From Symsagittifera roscoffensis (lineage: Eukaryota > Xenacoelomorpha > Acoela > Convolutidae), in NCBI RefSeq assembly GCF_963678635.1, contig NW_026971345.1, positions 50,050-114,049 of the forward strand: DNA of 64,000 nucleotides, given 5' to 3'. Numbering within the stretch: position 1 is the stretch's first letter; every line of letters begins with the position of its first letter. Under the pieces are notes generated by a model that did no database searches, was not told where the DNA came from, and saw nothing but the letters and a program-made list of their open reading frames with translations. Position numbers and translations under genes: made by a program. Of this stretch, positions 32,930 through 44,445 are shown piece by piece.

Positions 32930-34070
32930 ATAGTGGGATGCTGTCAGGGTTACGCTAGGGGTTGCGAATTGGACCTCCAAATATGATTACCCAAATCTTT
33001 TTAGTTTTACGAGATACGAAGATTCTTGTGATTTTTTCGAAAGTTTTCATAAATCTACGAATTAAAAAGTTCCACAAATTGAAAGTATCAACCATGTAGA
33101 TGAGTGCTGTAAGGGTACTATCAGGGGTTGCAAATCTTGCCTCCAAACATGTCTGCTCCAATTCTTTTAGTTTCCGAGATATCACGTTTTATGATTTTTT
33201 CGAAAGTTTTCGAAGAACTTAGATATAAAAACTTGACAAACGTTGAATTTCTCAACACTGTAATTGGGCGCTGTCAGTCTACTCTCAGTGGTTGGAAATC
33301 TTGTTTCCAAAGACTGCTCAAATCCATTTAGTTTTCGAGATGAGACGTTTTTTAAGATTTTTCAAGTTTTTAAATAATAACTTAGCTACAAAAAACTTCT
33401 TTAAAATGAAATTCTCAAATTTATAGTGCGAGCTGCTGTCAGTGTACTCTCAGGCGTTGCAAATTTTGCATCCAGATATGACTGCTCAATTTTTTTGCTC
33501 CGAGATATGGCATTTTAATGTTTTTTCAGAAAATTTCAAAAGTAGGTTTGAAAAATATCACAAAGTTTGAAATTGCCAACTCTGTAGTCAGGTGCTGTCG
33601 AAGTACTCTCTGGGATTTTGGATCTCGCCTGCAAATGTGACTGCTCAATTGGTTTCGTTTTGCGAGATCTGAAGTTTCTTCAAAGTTTTCAAAAAAAATG
33701 AATTAAAGAACGTTTAAGTTCGCAATTCCCAACCCAACTGTGGGGTGTTCTCTGGGCACTCTCATGGGTTGCAGATCTTGCCGACAAGTTTGATTGCTCA
33801 AATCATCTTAGTTTCTGATATATGCCGTTTTTTTGCTTTTTTCAAAATTTTTCTAAAAGATCTCAAATAATTTCCAAATTTGAAATACTCGACACTATGG
33901 CGTGGTGTTCTCAAGGTACACTGGGGATGTTTGGACTCCAATTGTGACTGCTCAGCTCATCTTTCTTTTTCAGATATGACGTTTTTTATCTTTTTTTGAA
34001 AATTTTCAAAAGTGTAATTTTAAATTGAATTTTGGTGGAGTGATGTCAGGTTACTATCAGCGGATGCTTA
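32930..34070 (+). repeat. Diverged tandem array, about seven units of ~160 bp
   Basis: A landmark of the form GTTTTCGAGATATGACGTTTT recurs near 33003, 33169, 33331, 33496, 33655, 33811 and 33965, giving spacings of 166, 162, 165, 159, 156 and 154. Each unit also carries a GCTGTCAG--TACTCTCAG block and a GGTTGCAAATCTTG block. Divergence between units is high, so the array is old. It has no coding capacity. Confidence 0.75.
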
Positions 34071-34344
34071 GCTGGCCTCTCATGCCAGTATTATCATTCA
34101 ATTTTTTTTGTTAAATTTAGAATGAAATGATGAAAAAAGTCGGATATTTTAAATTACATGATGCTGGATTACGAATCCCATTTATGAATTTGATGAATTT
34201 GCAATTGAAATTGTTCAAACTTTTGAAATCAAAAGCGTTGTTGGATTTACCCGTCTTTTTAACGGTTGCATTCGTTTTCGCTTCGAATTTGTATAACTTT
34301 CGGTTTTGTTTTGTTCTCATTTTGGTAATTTTTTTATTTAATTC
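34071..34344. other. Non-coding segment between tandem array and right repeat copy
   Basis: No gene recognised. ATTACGAATCCCATTTATGAA at about 34170 has a diverged counterpart near 40080, another sign of a dispersed repeat family. Confidence 0.4.
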
Positions 34345-34715
34345 AGACGCTCTCCACTAAACACTTTTTAGTGACATCGAAGTTAGTTAACACCATTGAG
34401 TTTGGGAATGTTTATGTCGAGTAATGTCTTTCCGTGAAAAAAGGAATTTTGTATATCAGCTTGTTTTTTTTGGCGTTTTGGCTTTTTAAGATCAGTGTTA
34501 TGTTATCTCAATTTCAATCGGTAAAAGTTGACGGTTTCTACAATTGAGTGTTTGCTTTAGAAAATTTTAATCGATAAAATTTCTCGATAATAGCGATCAA
34601 AAAAATGCTTGCAACCCAGGTAAATGCCTTTACTAACAGCATCACTTAAGTTTTTCCAACTGTCGGAAGCTTCAGCTAACAGACTTATTTTGATCAAATT
34701 TACACAGAAATATCT
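34345..34715 (+). repeat. ~380-bp diverged direct repeat, right copy
   Basis: Counterpart of 32325-32710; see the shared blocks GTGACATCGAAGTTAGT, ATGCTTGCAA-CCAGGTAAATG and ACAGCATCACT. Confidence 0.65.
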
Positions 34716-37700
34716 CTTTTGTTTGCCTTTGCGATAAGCAAGGGTATTGCAATCCGATCGAGTACTAACTTTTTTTCTTTAAATAACTTTATTCGCTGGT
34801 TGATCAACTTCACATGATTGACTTCTAGACTCATCTCTTGTGGACCCTTGTTTCATAATTATTCAAATTTTTTATGCGTTCCCGGTCTTTTTAGTCTGGA
34901 GGTAACGAATACACCCCGGACGCAAAGGTCCTTGGTTAAAAACTGACGAGGACCTGTTTTTTTTCCAAATGGAATTATTCTTTCGGCCATTTATTCTGTT
35001 TCAAATGGGAAATATTATATCTGTCGGCCAATTATCTGTCTGCCAATTATCTTTTTTCGGCTAAGCTGGCACATGGTGGAATCGTTTTTTTTTCATGGCG
35101 CATTTTTAATGTTGTTTTCAGTGTTTTTTTTAGTTGTAATTTTTCTTGACTTTGTATTTCATTTTTTCTTTTTTCAATTGAAAATTTCATTGCGCCCAAA
35201 TTATTTCGGTCTATTTTTTATCGACTTAGTGTATTAGTGTAGCACATTTTTTATGTTCCTGTCCCCATTTTTCAAGTTGGCTGCCTTTTTACCACAGCTT
35301 GTTTAAGTTTCGTTTTTTTTTCAGCTTAATAGGTTTTGGCTTTTAATATATATCAACTTAGTAGCCTCTTTTTGAGTTGTCTGATGAGCGATAAAGTTTT
35401 TGTGTGCTTTTGTGAGCTAGTAGGGGAAGGGGTACTATAACATTTTTAATTAGTTATGAATTCAATAAAAATTTTGGCTTGGAGTTTCTGCTCATATTTT
35501 CGGCTTTGTTACCGCTTTTGTAGTTTTCGGTGCTGCTATTGCATTCTAAACTATTTTCATTCATTTTGGTAGATCTAGTTGTATCGCAAGTCGTGCGAAG
35601 CTCGGCTTCGCCTCTGTTAAAATTTGTTTTAAAAGCTTCGATGTTGTATTGTTTCCGTTTTTTGCTTATTGGTTTTTCGCTTAAGGGTCTTTGCCTATTT
35701 TGTTTTGGCTTGGTAGCGATCTGATAGATTTCCATGCGTGTTGTGCTTCGGGTAGTCAAAATTGTTTCTATCGTCTGGCTTGCCATGGTAAGTTTTGATG
35801 TATTGCAAGAACTGCGAAGCTCTCCTTCGCTTCTTGAGAAATTTTGTTATTAGGTCTTAGTAGGAGTTAGTCATCAGAAATTTTTAACAGGAGCAAGTTT
35901 GCTAAAGTAGTGTTATACGGTCTGTCAAAATCTCCCCAAGCGAACTTGCGTGAATTATTGATCAACAAAAGTGCTTAATTTGAGTATTTGTTCACCGCTC
36001 ATGTGTTTTATCTGCGTTCGTTTAATACGCTTTGTTGGTGGCTGGTATCTGGTCTATAGCAATGTCAGATGGCATAAATGTCAAGACTTTAAAGAAGCTG
36101 CGGGCACAACTGCTTATTGCCGTTTTGTTGCTCGTTTTTGTAAATTAAATTTAATGCTAGTGCTAAGTAAACGATTATGGGTTCAAATTTCCATGCTATT
36201 TCTGCTGTTTTTGAAGATTCTTCTTCACTCAGAGTACCACTCAATGACCTCCGATTGAGCAGACATAAATATCTCGCAAAACACTCTTTTTTCAAATTTT
36301 GATCTGGTTGGGTCCTTTTAGAAGCGTCCATCTTTCATCACGTCGAAATCTGAAGTTTCAGTAGTTTCAGAGAATTCGGCAAAGCGAAGAAAATCGTTCT
36401 TTTCATTGTTTGAAAGTAGTTGCAATTTATTTGTACCATGTTTGTTTAATTGAACTGATTTGTGCCTTAGAAGTTCGTTTTAAGTGCCTCAGAAGTTCGT
36501 TTCAAAGGTGACTATTTTGTTGTTGATTACTCTTAAACCACCTGTTTTTTGTTGCATTAAATGTGCAATCTACAAGAGATCAATTTCACTTTGTAATCTT
36601 ATTAATTCTATATGAGTTTATGATCTTAGCTTCAAATTGATAGGTAAATACAAGGCACCTGTTTTTCGAATCAAGCTCTTTGAATGATAGTTCATTGAGT
36701 ATGTACTCATTTCAAAAACTTGTGTTCAAAATTGAGAAGTGTTTTTTTGTAGAATGATTTTTTCGCTAAGATTTTATGAATGAGGCCAAGCAATCAAATA
36801 GTGATAATCGTGGTTTCAATTAAAAGTTAATTGTTCCATTAGAATAATTGGCGTGAAATTTAAAATAAAATTTGTTCACGTGTTTGTGAATTTGATTTAA
36901 ACTTACACCTTTTTTTCAGCCTTAATCACTTTTTTTGCAATTTCGAGGGCTTTACTTCGTTTTTTCTTTTTCCTTTTTTTGTTTGCTCAAGTTTTGATCT
37001 ATTAAGTCCTCCTTTTTTGTATATTCGCGAGTTTGCTGTTTATAGAAAGTGTTTGTCTTTCTATCAGATTCGTCCTATTGGTACAATACGTATTGATTAC
37101 AACGCCTTCCCCTCCGTCAAGGTGATTTTATTGTGTCCTTTGCATACTAATTGAATCTAAAGACAGGTGCAAATGTGAAGATTAAGGTAATGAGGGTGAC
37201 ATTAAGAAGACTAAAAAATAAAGTTTACAGAAGACTTTTGGCTTACATCTATCTCAAAAACTAGGGTTTAAACAAATTTTTCGGCGGACTTACATTGAAA
37301 CATTCGTTGAATTAATTGCCGTCTTAACAACTGTCGTACTTCTTCTTGGAAACCAAGAGGACCATTTAATTAGCCGACAAGAGGAGTTAATTAGATGGAT
37401 ATGGTGCGTACTGATCTTATTTTTTAGTTCTTATCCGAACTGAGAGGGCTTTAAGTATCAAACACTGAATAAACGAACATTCGTTTTCACATTTTTGCAA
37501 ATGTATTGATAATGTAAATGGGTTGATCGCAAAATGGGTTAATGTTTCTTTCGTTATAGGCATTCCTTTAAATCAAGAATGCGCTTATATATGCTGCACT
37601 GTTTGGTCGGGTGTTGCGTTGTGCGATAGTTTGAACTTTTTTGTAATTTAGCTTAGACGTTGCAGATTAAAGAAAATGAACCGTTTCATGTATTCACTTT

Positions 37701-38754
37701 GGTTGTTTAATAATTCATTAATGGTTTCCATCCGCATGAATTACAATTGAACTTACCAGCATGAAAAGAGATCGTTCGAGTTTATCCCGTTTTTGACGGT
37801 ATTATCCTGCCGGTTATTGACTGTCATTTTTTCTCTTATTTCAAAATAGGTCTGTGAAACAGGGAGTTAAGATGTTTGAAAAAAGAAATCTGGCTTGATT
37901 TCTATTAAACAAACTTATGTTTCAATTAAATGGTACGCTGGTAATTTGTAGCTTTACTTCTGTTTTTTGAAATTGGATTTAGATCAGTTGTTTTTTTTTG
38001 TTTCAGATATGCAGATGTTGATTATTGTACGATAGTTAAATCAATTTCAATCGGAATATTTCAATATTTTTTCTCAGTTATCTTCTAAAATTCCTTCTAA
38101 TCGTTAAAATAGAGACTTGAAAATATCAATAAATATTGGAAAACTCAAATTTATTTGAACAAAAATTGTCCCCTGATAAATTAATTTGGTTCAGCTGTGT
38201 TGTATGTTGTACCCAAGTCAACTCTATTCAGTTTGACTGATTTTTAATATAATTGTATTCGATACTATTACCATTCATTCTCCCGCGCGTAATTGACTGG
38301 AATTCCACCTTCTGAATTTCAAAATGCATTATACTCGATACCGACTGCATTTCTTGTATGTTAATTACCTGGCGCCAATATTTAATTGATTTCATTTACG
38401 TCACAACCCATTACAATTAAATGAAAAATCGACAAAATGAGTATTTTTCTACTAGTTTATTTCAAATAAGTCCCAATTACGGGGAAAATTCAAATACAAG
38501 TGCGTAAAAATTCACGGCCTCGGTCGTTATTTACCACTAACAATGCTGAATTCTTACTTTGCCAACTTTGATTTGATTAAACTGCGCTTTTGAGGTGAAA
38601 TTTATCAAAAGAGTTTTGTTACTACCCCTGTGACTCAACTGACAAGAGGCACACACATCAGAAGTTAATTGGAAAATATAATTGTTTGTTTCACGCCTCA
38701 GTTGGTATTACGTAATAAGAAACAAACGAGTTGGTTAGACTGAGTGATCGAATT
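34716..38754. other. Upstream region of the PLC beta gene, no gene recognised
   Basis: About 4 kb of AT-rich DNA with no supported coding frame. It probably holds the promoter and 5' UTR of the phospholipase gene, but no TATA box or initiator could be assigned with confidence. Two dispersed-repeat members with paired GCGAAGC/GCTTCGC-like blocks lie near 35580-35640 and 35800-35850. Confidence 0.4.
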
Positions 38755-38919
38755 ATGTCACCTGGCGGGACGTGTGATCAAAAATCTGGAGGTTGTTGCG
38801 AGGAAGTGATTAACGTGGACCCACATAGTAATTTGCCAATTGACCCCAATTGGGTCTCCAAAGTGCCCCAGTTTCTGATTGATGGAGTGAGGGCTGAACG
38901 AATAGTTCCTGTCGCAGAG
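38755..38919 (+). CDS. Phospholipase C beta (PLCB4/norpA-like), first coding exon
   Basis: ATG at 38755 (A at -3), with an in-frame stop upstream at 38716-38718. The exon encodes 55 residues and ends in a phase-0 donor, GAG|GTAAAT. The last half, WVSKVPQFLIDGVRAERI, matches the start of PLCB4-type enzymes (W--EVPSFL-EG---DR). These enzymes hydrolyse PIP2 to IP3 and diacylglycerol downstream of Gq-coupled receptors at the plasma membrane; the visible exons cover only the N-terminal PH domain. The first ~30 residues, with a GGCC motif, are not conserved. The assignment rests on the joint match of four exons. Confidence 0.8.
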
Positions 38920-41900
38920 GTAAATATACCATCTTTCTATGATCCCTTTGAAAGAAATATTGACTAGTGAGCTGTAGTATGTTTCAAATAGTTTCCAATG
39001 ATTAGAAAAGAAATTTACAATGATTCGGAAAGAAATTTGAAATGTTTCGTTAAAACAGCTTCTAAGTTGTCGATTGACTTTATTTTTTTTCTTTTTCTGA
39101 GTCGGAAAACTATCTATAAACTCAATTACTTTCTCGTTATTATTTACTTGCGAAAGCAAGTGTACTTGCAATCGCGGACTTGAAGACATGTCATTTTTTT
39201 CTACTTGGATAGTAAGAGGACTTTTTATCGGCACCTTGAAGAAACCACTCGATAGGCAGTTAACTGGTTTTTTTGGTGTTCTTCCAAGATGGGATTTTCC
39301 CATAGAATTGTTTTCATAAAACATTGGCAAATTGTTCCCTTCTTGAAAACGAATTTAATAAGTGTGAATGACTGTATTGAAGACTTTATTGTTCCGACTT
39401 TCGATACGAAAGTAACGGAATATTTGTGCTCCGGGTGGTTTTTTTTTCTTCAGACAATTTCGACTTTTTAACTAGCCATTTTTGACGGAATTTTTTCATA
39501 TCATTCAAAAGGTATTGTTGTCCTGAGCTTAAATTTGAAAAGATGTTTCACCTGTGATCATTTTTCGTAAAGTTATGGGGGGGTTTAAAGATTGCCATTT
39601 TGGCCAATTTGGGACAATTAACACGCGATATATTTCGCGCTATTAACGTGTAAGCGGAGATTTAATCCGTCTAAGAAATCGTTCCAAATTGGTCGAAAGA
39701 ACCTTATTTGTCATAATTGATTTGATACAATGAGCAAAATCTCTTCTTTTGTTCTCTATATGGCGTGTGGGGGAATGATTTTCGCAAAAATTTTCAAATT
39801 TTAGAAAAAAAATTTCATTTTTTTTATTACATTTAATTTTTTTTAAATGCTATTACTGCTCCATAAACTTTAAAAGGCAGTCGGAACATTCAGGGCTTTG
39901 TTCTGATTCGAGCAGTCTTGTTATACATTAGTGAACTAAAAACGCAAATTCAGATTTAAATCTATCGATCTATCTATTATCTTTTGTATATTCAAATGCG
40001 GACTTCACTATCGCGCCAGGTTTAAGCTTTTATGATATTTCTACTTTGTTCATTAAATTAGTTTAGGAAAAAGAGTTGATTACGAATTCCATTAATAAAT
40101 TTGATTATTTTGCAAATGAAATTTTTTCAGTTTTTCGTTGAATATGTAGATTGCAGTTGTATCCTGTCGGTAATTTTATGTCTCCGTTTATTGGTTTAAA
40201 ATTACGAAGATCTGAAGCCCAGTTGTTTTCTAGATTTGAGCACATAAGTTTAAAACACCATAAGTGAAAACTAATTTTTTGATCAAGTTTTGATTCAAGA
40301 AAATACCAGCTTTCGTGAAGCAAACCAAGCTATCAAGAGCACTTGATATGCAGGCATATAGCAGAAGTATTCGTGCTGCAGTTTTGGAACAACGAAGTTT
40401 CGATTTCGTTCGACGCGCGATTTGGGTTTAACTGAGAGAAAAACTGCTCGTCACAAAAGTTCTTTAAAGTCCACCGGTTCTCAAATATTAAAATTGGTTT
40501 GAATACTTTAGGACACAAAAAATAATTTTGGAGAAACGGAGGTTTGAAGATTTTGTTCATTATATTACATTACTAAGCAACTTGTTACTAGGCAACTCTA
40601 AGATTTAGTTTTTCTCTCAGGGCAACCCAAGTTGCGTGAAAGGCATTCAAATTTTTGTCGCTTGACAACTATCTGTACGAATTTTGCTGTGACAGTGCTT
40701 CCAAGGTTTATCATTCGCAAATCAGTGCTTCCAAGGTTTATCGCAAATCAATTGAAGCTGTGAAACTAACTTGAATTTTCAAGTTAACATCGCTTGAATA
40801 TATCTTTCCAGAAAAACTATGTTCATTGACACTTTTCCAAATGTCTGTTGGCTATGTTTTTTCCTGTTGTTCAAATTTTTTTTTCGGTTTGGTGGATGTT
40901 GTCTCTTCTGTCTGCTAGTTTGCCTTAATTTGTTTGTGTTGTAACACAAATAGCGCAAAGCTCTGGTTCCGATTTTTTTTTAAAAAATCAATGTGCCAAT
41001 TGAAGCTATCAAAGCAATTTTAATTGTTCGAATTTTCATCGATTGAATAGCTTGCTGAAAAACTTCAACCTTTAGTGAGCTAATTGTATCCTTAAAAGTC
41101 ACTGGAAAAAAATTATAAATTCATGGCATGAATTTTTTGATTCTAGAATCCAGTGAGCCAATAGTATTTTTCAAAAACTTTTGTTTAGCGAATCGCTGCA
41201 AGCTATCTAAATCAATTTCATTTATTATTCTTTATTAATCTCTCTGAAAGTATGACCGAATTGGTAAGCGAGATTGGTAAAAGCTTTGAGTTACTTTGAA
41301 AGATATTTGAGCGTACATACTCGTTTGAGGCTTGAAAACTATTTTAACGCCGATCTACGAAATCGCATTGTAAGTCATATTTGGATATCAAGATTGTTTG
41401 GATACGATAGTACGAAAACGAAAATTGTTTTTCGTTTGACTAATTGAAGGTGCAAAATTGTCAAAGAATACCGTTTTGAACAATACTTGTTTTTATTGAT
41501 TTATGAGGTTAAAAAATTCCTGTAATACACTTTTTCTCTTTGTGACATATTTTTGACAAATGTTGTATCAAAAGTAAAAACAAAATAAAGTGATATATTA
41601 TAATGAGTGGCACATTTATGAATTAGTTCCACTACGCTTGTGATGAAAAGGATATCAATTTTCTAACAGTGATTGAATGTCAAATAGTCATAAGCAATTG
41701 CGTGTGGTCAATCTAAGCGCTAGTGAAGCTATTCTGCGCAAATGTTCAAAACGAGAAAAAGTAAATCATTGACCCGATTTTTCGAATTTGTTCAGTTTTT
41801 CAAGATAGACATTTTGAGATGCTCTCGGTGCCATTTTAGACAACGCTTTTAAATTTGAAACGAGTAAAATATAGTTGCTCTGTATTGTTTTCTGATTCGC

Positions 41901-42269
41901 TAGAACAAGTCGAATTGTAATCGGAGAGATTTTTTCCATTACACAGTTTTTGTCGGCTTAGTTGCCAAATCTGGGAATTTTCTTGTGCTGTCAGCAAGAG
42001 TTTCATCGCAGATCCTCGGTTTTTGATTTACTCGGGTAGTTTGTAAAATGAATAGCTCTGACGTTGCTTATTTTGCTTGGTTTTCCTTTTGTTTTTTTTT
42101 TCGCTGAAAAGTTTTATTCGGCCTAAATGGTTTAGGCTTATGTTTTATCTGCTTAGTTACCCTATTTTATATCGCTTCAAATGCAAAAAATGATTGATTT
42201 TTTGAAAAATTCAGATAGTTTGTGTTGCAAATTTTCAAAGTTTTGAAGTATTCAATCTTGTTCTTGTAG
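38920..42269 (+). other. PLC beta intron 1
   Basis: 3350 bp, with donor GTAAAT and acceptor TTCTTGTAG, phase 0. No gene inside. It has dispersed repeat segments (e.g. 39968-40030, matching 32745-32805). Confidence 0.75.
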
Positions 42270-42350
42270 GACTATGACGTGTTCGACCAGAATGCAGTGC
42301 TGCGAGTGGACCAGTATGGATTCTTCCTCAACTGGAAGGGAGACGGTCGG
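42270..42350 (+). CDS. Phospholipase C beta, second coding exon (PH domain)
   Basis: 81 bases, 27 codons, acceptor TTCTTGTAG before it and donor GG|GTGAGT after it, phase 0 at both ends. It encodes VLRVDQYGFFLNWKGDGR, corresponding to FKVDEFGFFLTW-SEGK of PLCB4-type PH domains. The perfect phase match to exon 1 and the conserved GFFL-W core make this the strongest single exon. The short exon size is typical for the PH region of this gene. Confidence 0.85.
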
Positions 42351-42635
42351 GTGAGTAATCACGTGAGCAAAGGATTAATAGACAATGTACATAATTCACG
42401 AATGATTCACCCTCTATCGTTTTCACTCTTGTATCTCTCACTAAGTCAATCAATGAGTGTGAGCGAAATGTGCCTCCAAATTCAAGAGGGGCAAAATGCT
42501 TGTAGAAGAAAATTAATTTCAGAGAAAATTCTTAGTTCAATAATTGCACAAATGGTCAAAAATAATATATAGCACAAGGTGATTGTCACTAAACCACCAT
42601 ATCTACAAAGCGCTATATCTTGAGGCCGAAATTAC

Positions 42636-43092
42636 GTCAGAATAACGTAAATTACATCAGAATAATGTAAATTTCGGCTTGTTGAAATTGTAATCTTAAT
42701 TTCGACTTGATGGCCCTTCGCCTTGTTGGCCTACCATCAGGACAAATAATCAGAATTTTCAAATTCTCGGAATTAAATTTTTATTAAGAGTGTCTACGAA
42801 ACGTTTCATTGTTTAGCATCTTCTGTGCAGTTGAAATATAATTTTGGTATTTGTATATTGCTTTTGAAAGTTCAAAGTTTTTGAGCTGATTTGTTTTGGT
42901 GTTTTGAAAATCACTTAGGTTAATTACTGTTTATACAGCACAGAAGATGCTAAAAAATGAAATCTTTCAAAGACACACTTGACAAAAATGAAACATTTGA
43001 GAATTTGAAAACTCTGAATTTTTGTGCCGGTTTAGGCCAACGAGGCGAAGGGCGAATAAGCTGAAAAAGAATTACCATTTCAACTTATTTTT
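42636..43092. repeat. Fold-back element with ~155-bp arms
   Basis: The left arm (about 42675-42830) and the right arm (about 42937-43092) are imperfect reverse complements. The outer part pairs GGCCCTTCGCCTTGTTGGCC with GGCCAACGAGGCGAAGGGC. The inner ends pair TAGCATCTTCTGTGC with GCACAGAAGATGCTA exactly. The loop is about 106 bp. Just outside the left arm is a 20-bp tandem (42636-42675). It has no coding capacity. The CGGCTTG-type words resemble those at the ends of the MITE-like insertion at 21081. Confidence 0.75.
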
Positions 43093-43424
43093 TTTTCAGT
43101 TTGGCTACTAGAGATGTTACCGAATTGATTTTGCCAGATTTTGAAACCGGAGATTTCGGAATTTTCAACAGACGGAATTCGCTTATGGTGCCGATGAGTG
43201 ACTACTCATTGCATAGATTTACGTTGGCTAGCTTGTTTCACTGTTCTTTGGGCAGCAACGTCATGTACGTTAAACGGAACAGGTTGACTCTGGAGTTTTC
43301 GGTAAAAATTGTTTTGCTCCATGATTACACTAGCGAATTTAGCGATCGTTATTGTTATACTACGACTATTTTTTGTTTCCTGAACTAAATCGAAAATAAA
43401 AAGGAAAAAAACTATTTGTTTCAA

Positions 43425-43815
43425 ACTTCTAACTCGATATATCTAACAATTTTTGAAATGCATTATTTGTATATAATGTGGTTTTATGCTTTCCAATTTT
43501 TTTCCTTCCAAATTAGTGTGGATGCTTTCAGTTTGTTATATTCAAAACTATTACATGCAAATTTGTGTCTGTTTGTATTTGGTGCCACTTTTGCTCCATC
43601 GGATTGGAAATTTCTTAGCATACATAGCTGCTTTATTTGTGGCTAGTGTTTGCCGGTTGTTAAGCGTTTTTGGTCGAGGGCAGGGCGTGAGACTCCAATT
43701 CTCGGGGTCGCAGTTTTGAAGCCTATACGTTTTTCTCATTCGAGGCTTATTTGTATCTTTTCTAATTTCCTTTCTGAAAGCTTTGTTTTTGCTAGTTCTT
43801 GCGAAGCGCAGCTTC
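43425..43815 (+). repeat. tRNA-tailed interspersed repeat, copy 1
   Basis: Copies 1 and 2 share order and much sequence from TCTAACTCGATAT through TCAGTTTGTTATATTC, TGGTGCCACTTT and GGAAATTT-TTAGCATA to ATTCGAGGCTTATTT. The tRNA-like part of this copy is more decayed and has lost the A box. Confidence 0.6.
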
Positions 43816-44087
43816 GCTTTTGTGAAACATTTCACTTTTAAATCAATAATGCAAGTATTTACACTTGCTAAGCGAGTGTATTATAACGAACTTTCTTTTT
43901 TTTTCTGACCTAAATCGCAAATATTGGTGCTACTTTTGGGGCACCTTCACAGTTTTTCATAGCATGTGCTTTGACATTTGAATAGCAATAAGCTAACATT
44001 ATTGATGCATGTTTAATTTATCAAATGAACCGAAAAAAGTGATTTGTTTCAAACAATATCAATGCTAAAAACTCGATTTCAAAAGTT

Positions 44088-44445
44088 TTCTAACTCAATA
44101 TACCTTGAAACTTTTTAAAATGCATAATTTGTACATATGGTGGCTTTATGCCTTGTAAGCAATTTGTTAGATGCAAAGTTAGTTTGGGTGCCTTCAGTTT
44201 GTTATATTCCATATTATTACTTGCTAAATTGAGTCTAATTGTATATGGTGCCACTTTCGCTGAATCCAATTGGAAATTTATTAGCATATGTAACTGCTTT
44301 TGTTGTGACGATTGTTTGTCTGTTGTTAATCTTGCGTGGCTGAGTGGATAGTGCGTGAGACTCAAAATCTTTTGATTGCAGGTCGCAGATTCGCATCCTA
44401 CGCGTAGCCGAGTTTTTGCTAATTCGAGGCTTATTTCTACTTCCT
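44088..44445 (+). repeat. tRNA-tailed interspersed repeat, copy 2
   Basis: Same repeat as 43425-43815, about 660 bp further on. This copy retains a clear tRNA-like segment at 44334-44404. With the tRNA-like part at the right end on the plus strand, this is not the usual 5'-head layout of a SINE read in this orientation. Confidence 0.6.
44334..44404 (+). tRNA. tRNA-Leu(CAA)-like sequence, probably a pseudogene
   Basis: 71 nt. It has an A-box TGGCTGAGTGG, a seven-base loop CTCAAAA closed by AGA/TCT (anticodon CAA), a degenerate B-box GATTCGCATCC (two differences from GGTTCGAATCC), and an acceptor start GCGT pairing with ACGC at the 3' end. It lacks the long variable arm of a real leucine tRNA and sits in a repeat found twice, so a functional gene is unlikely. 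Confidence 0.4.

Noticed and set aside
38731..38757. Possible extension of PLC beta exon 1 upstream to 38731
   Set aside because: It would start from TTG. The first ATG at 38755 follows an in-frame stop at 38716-38718 and is preferred.
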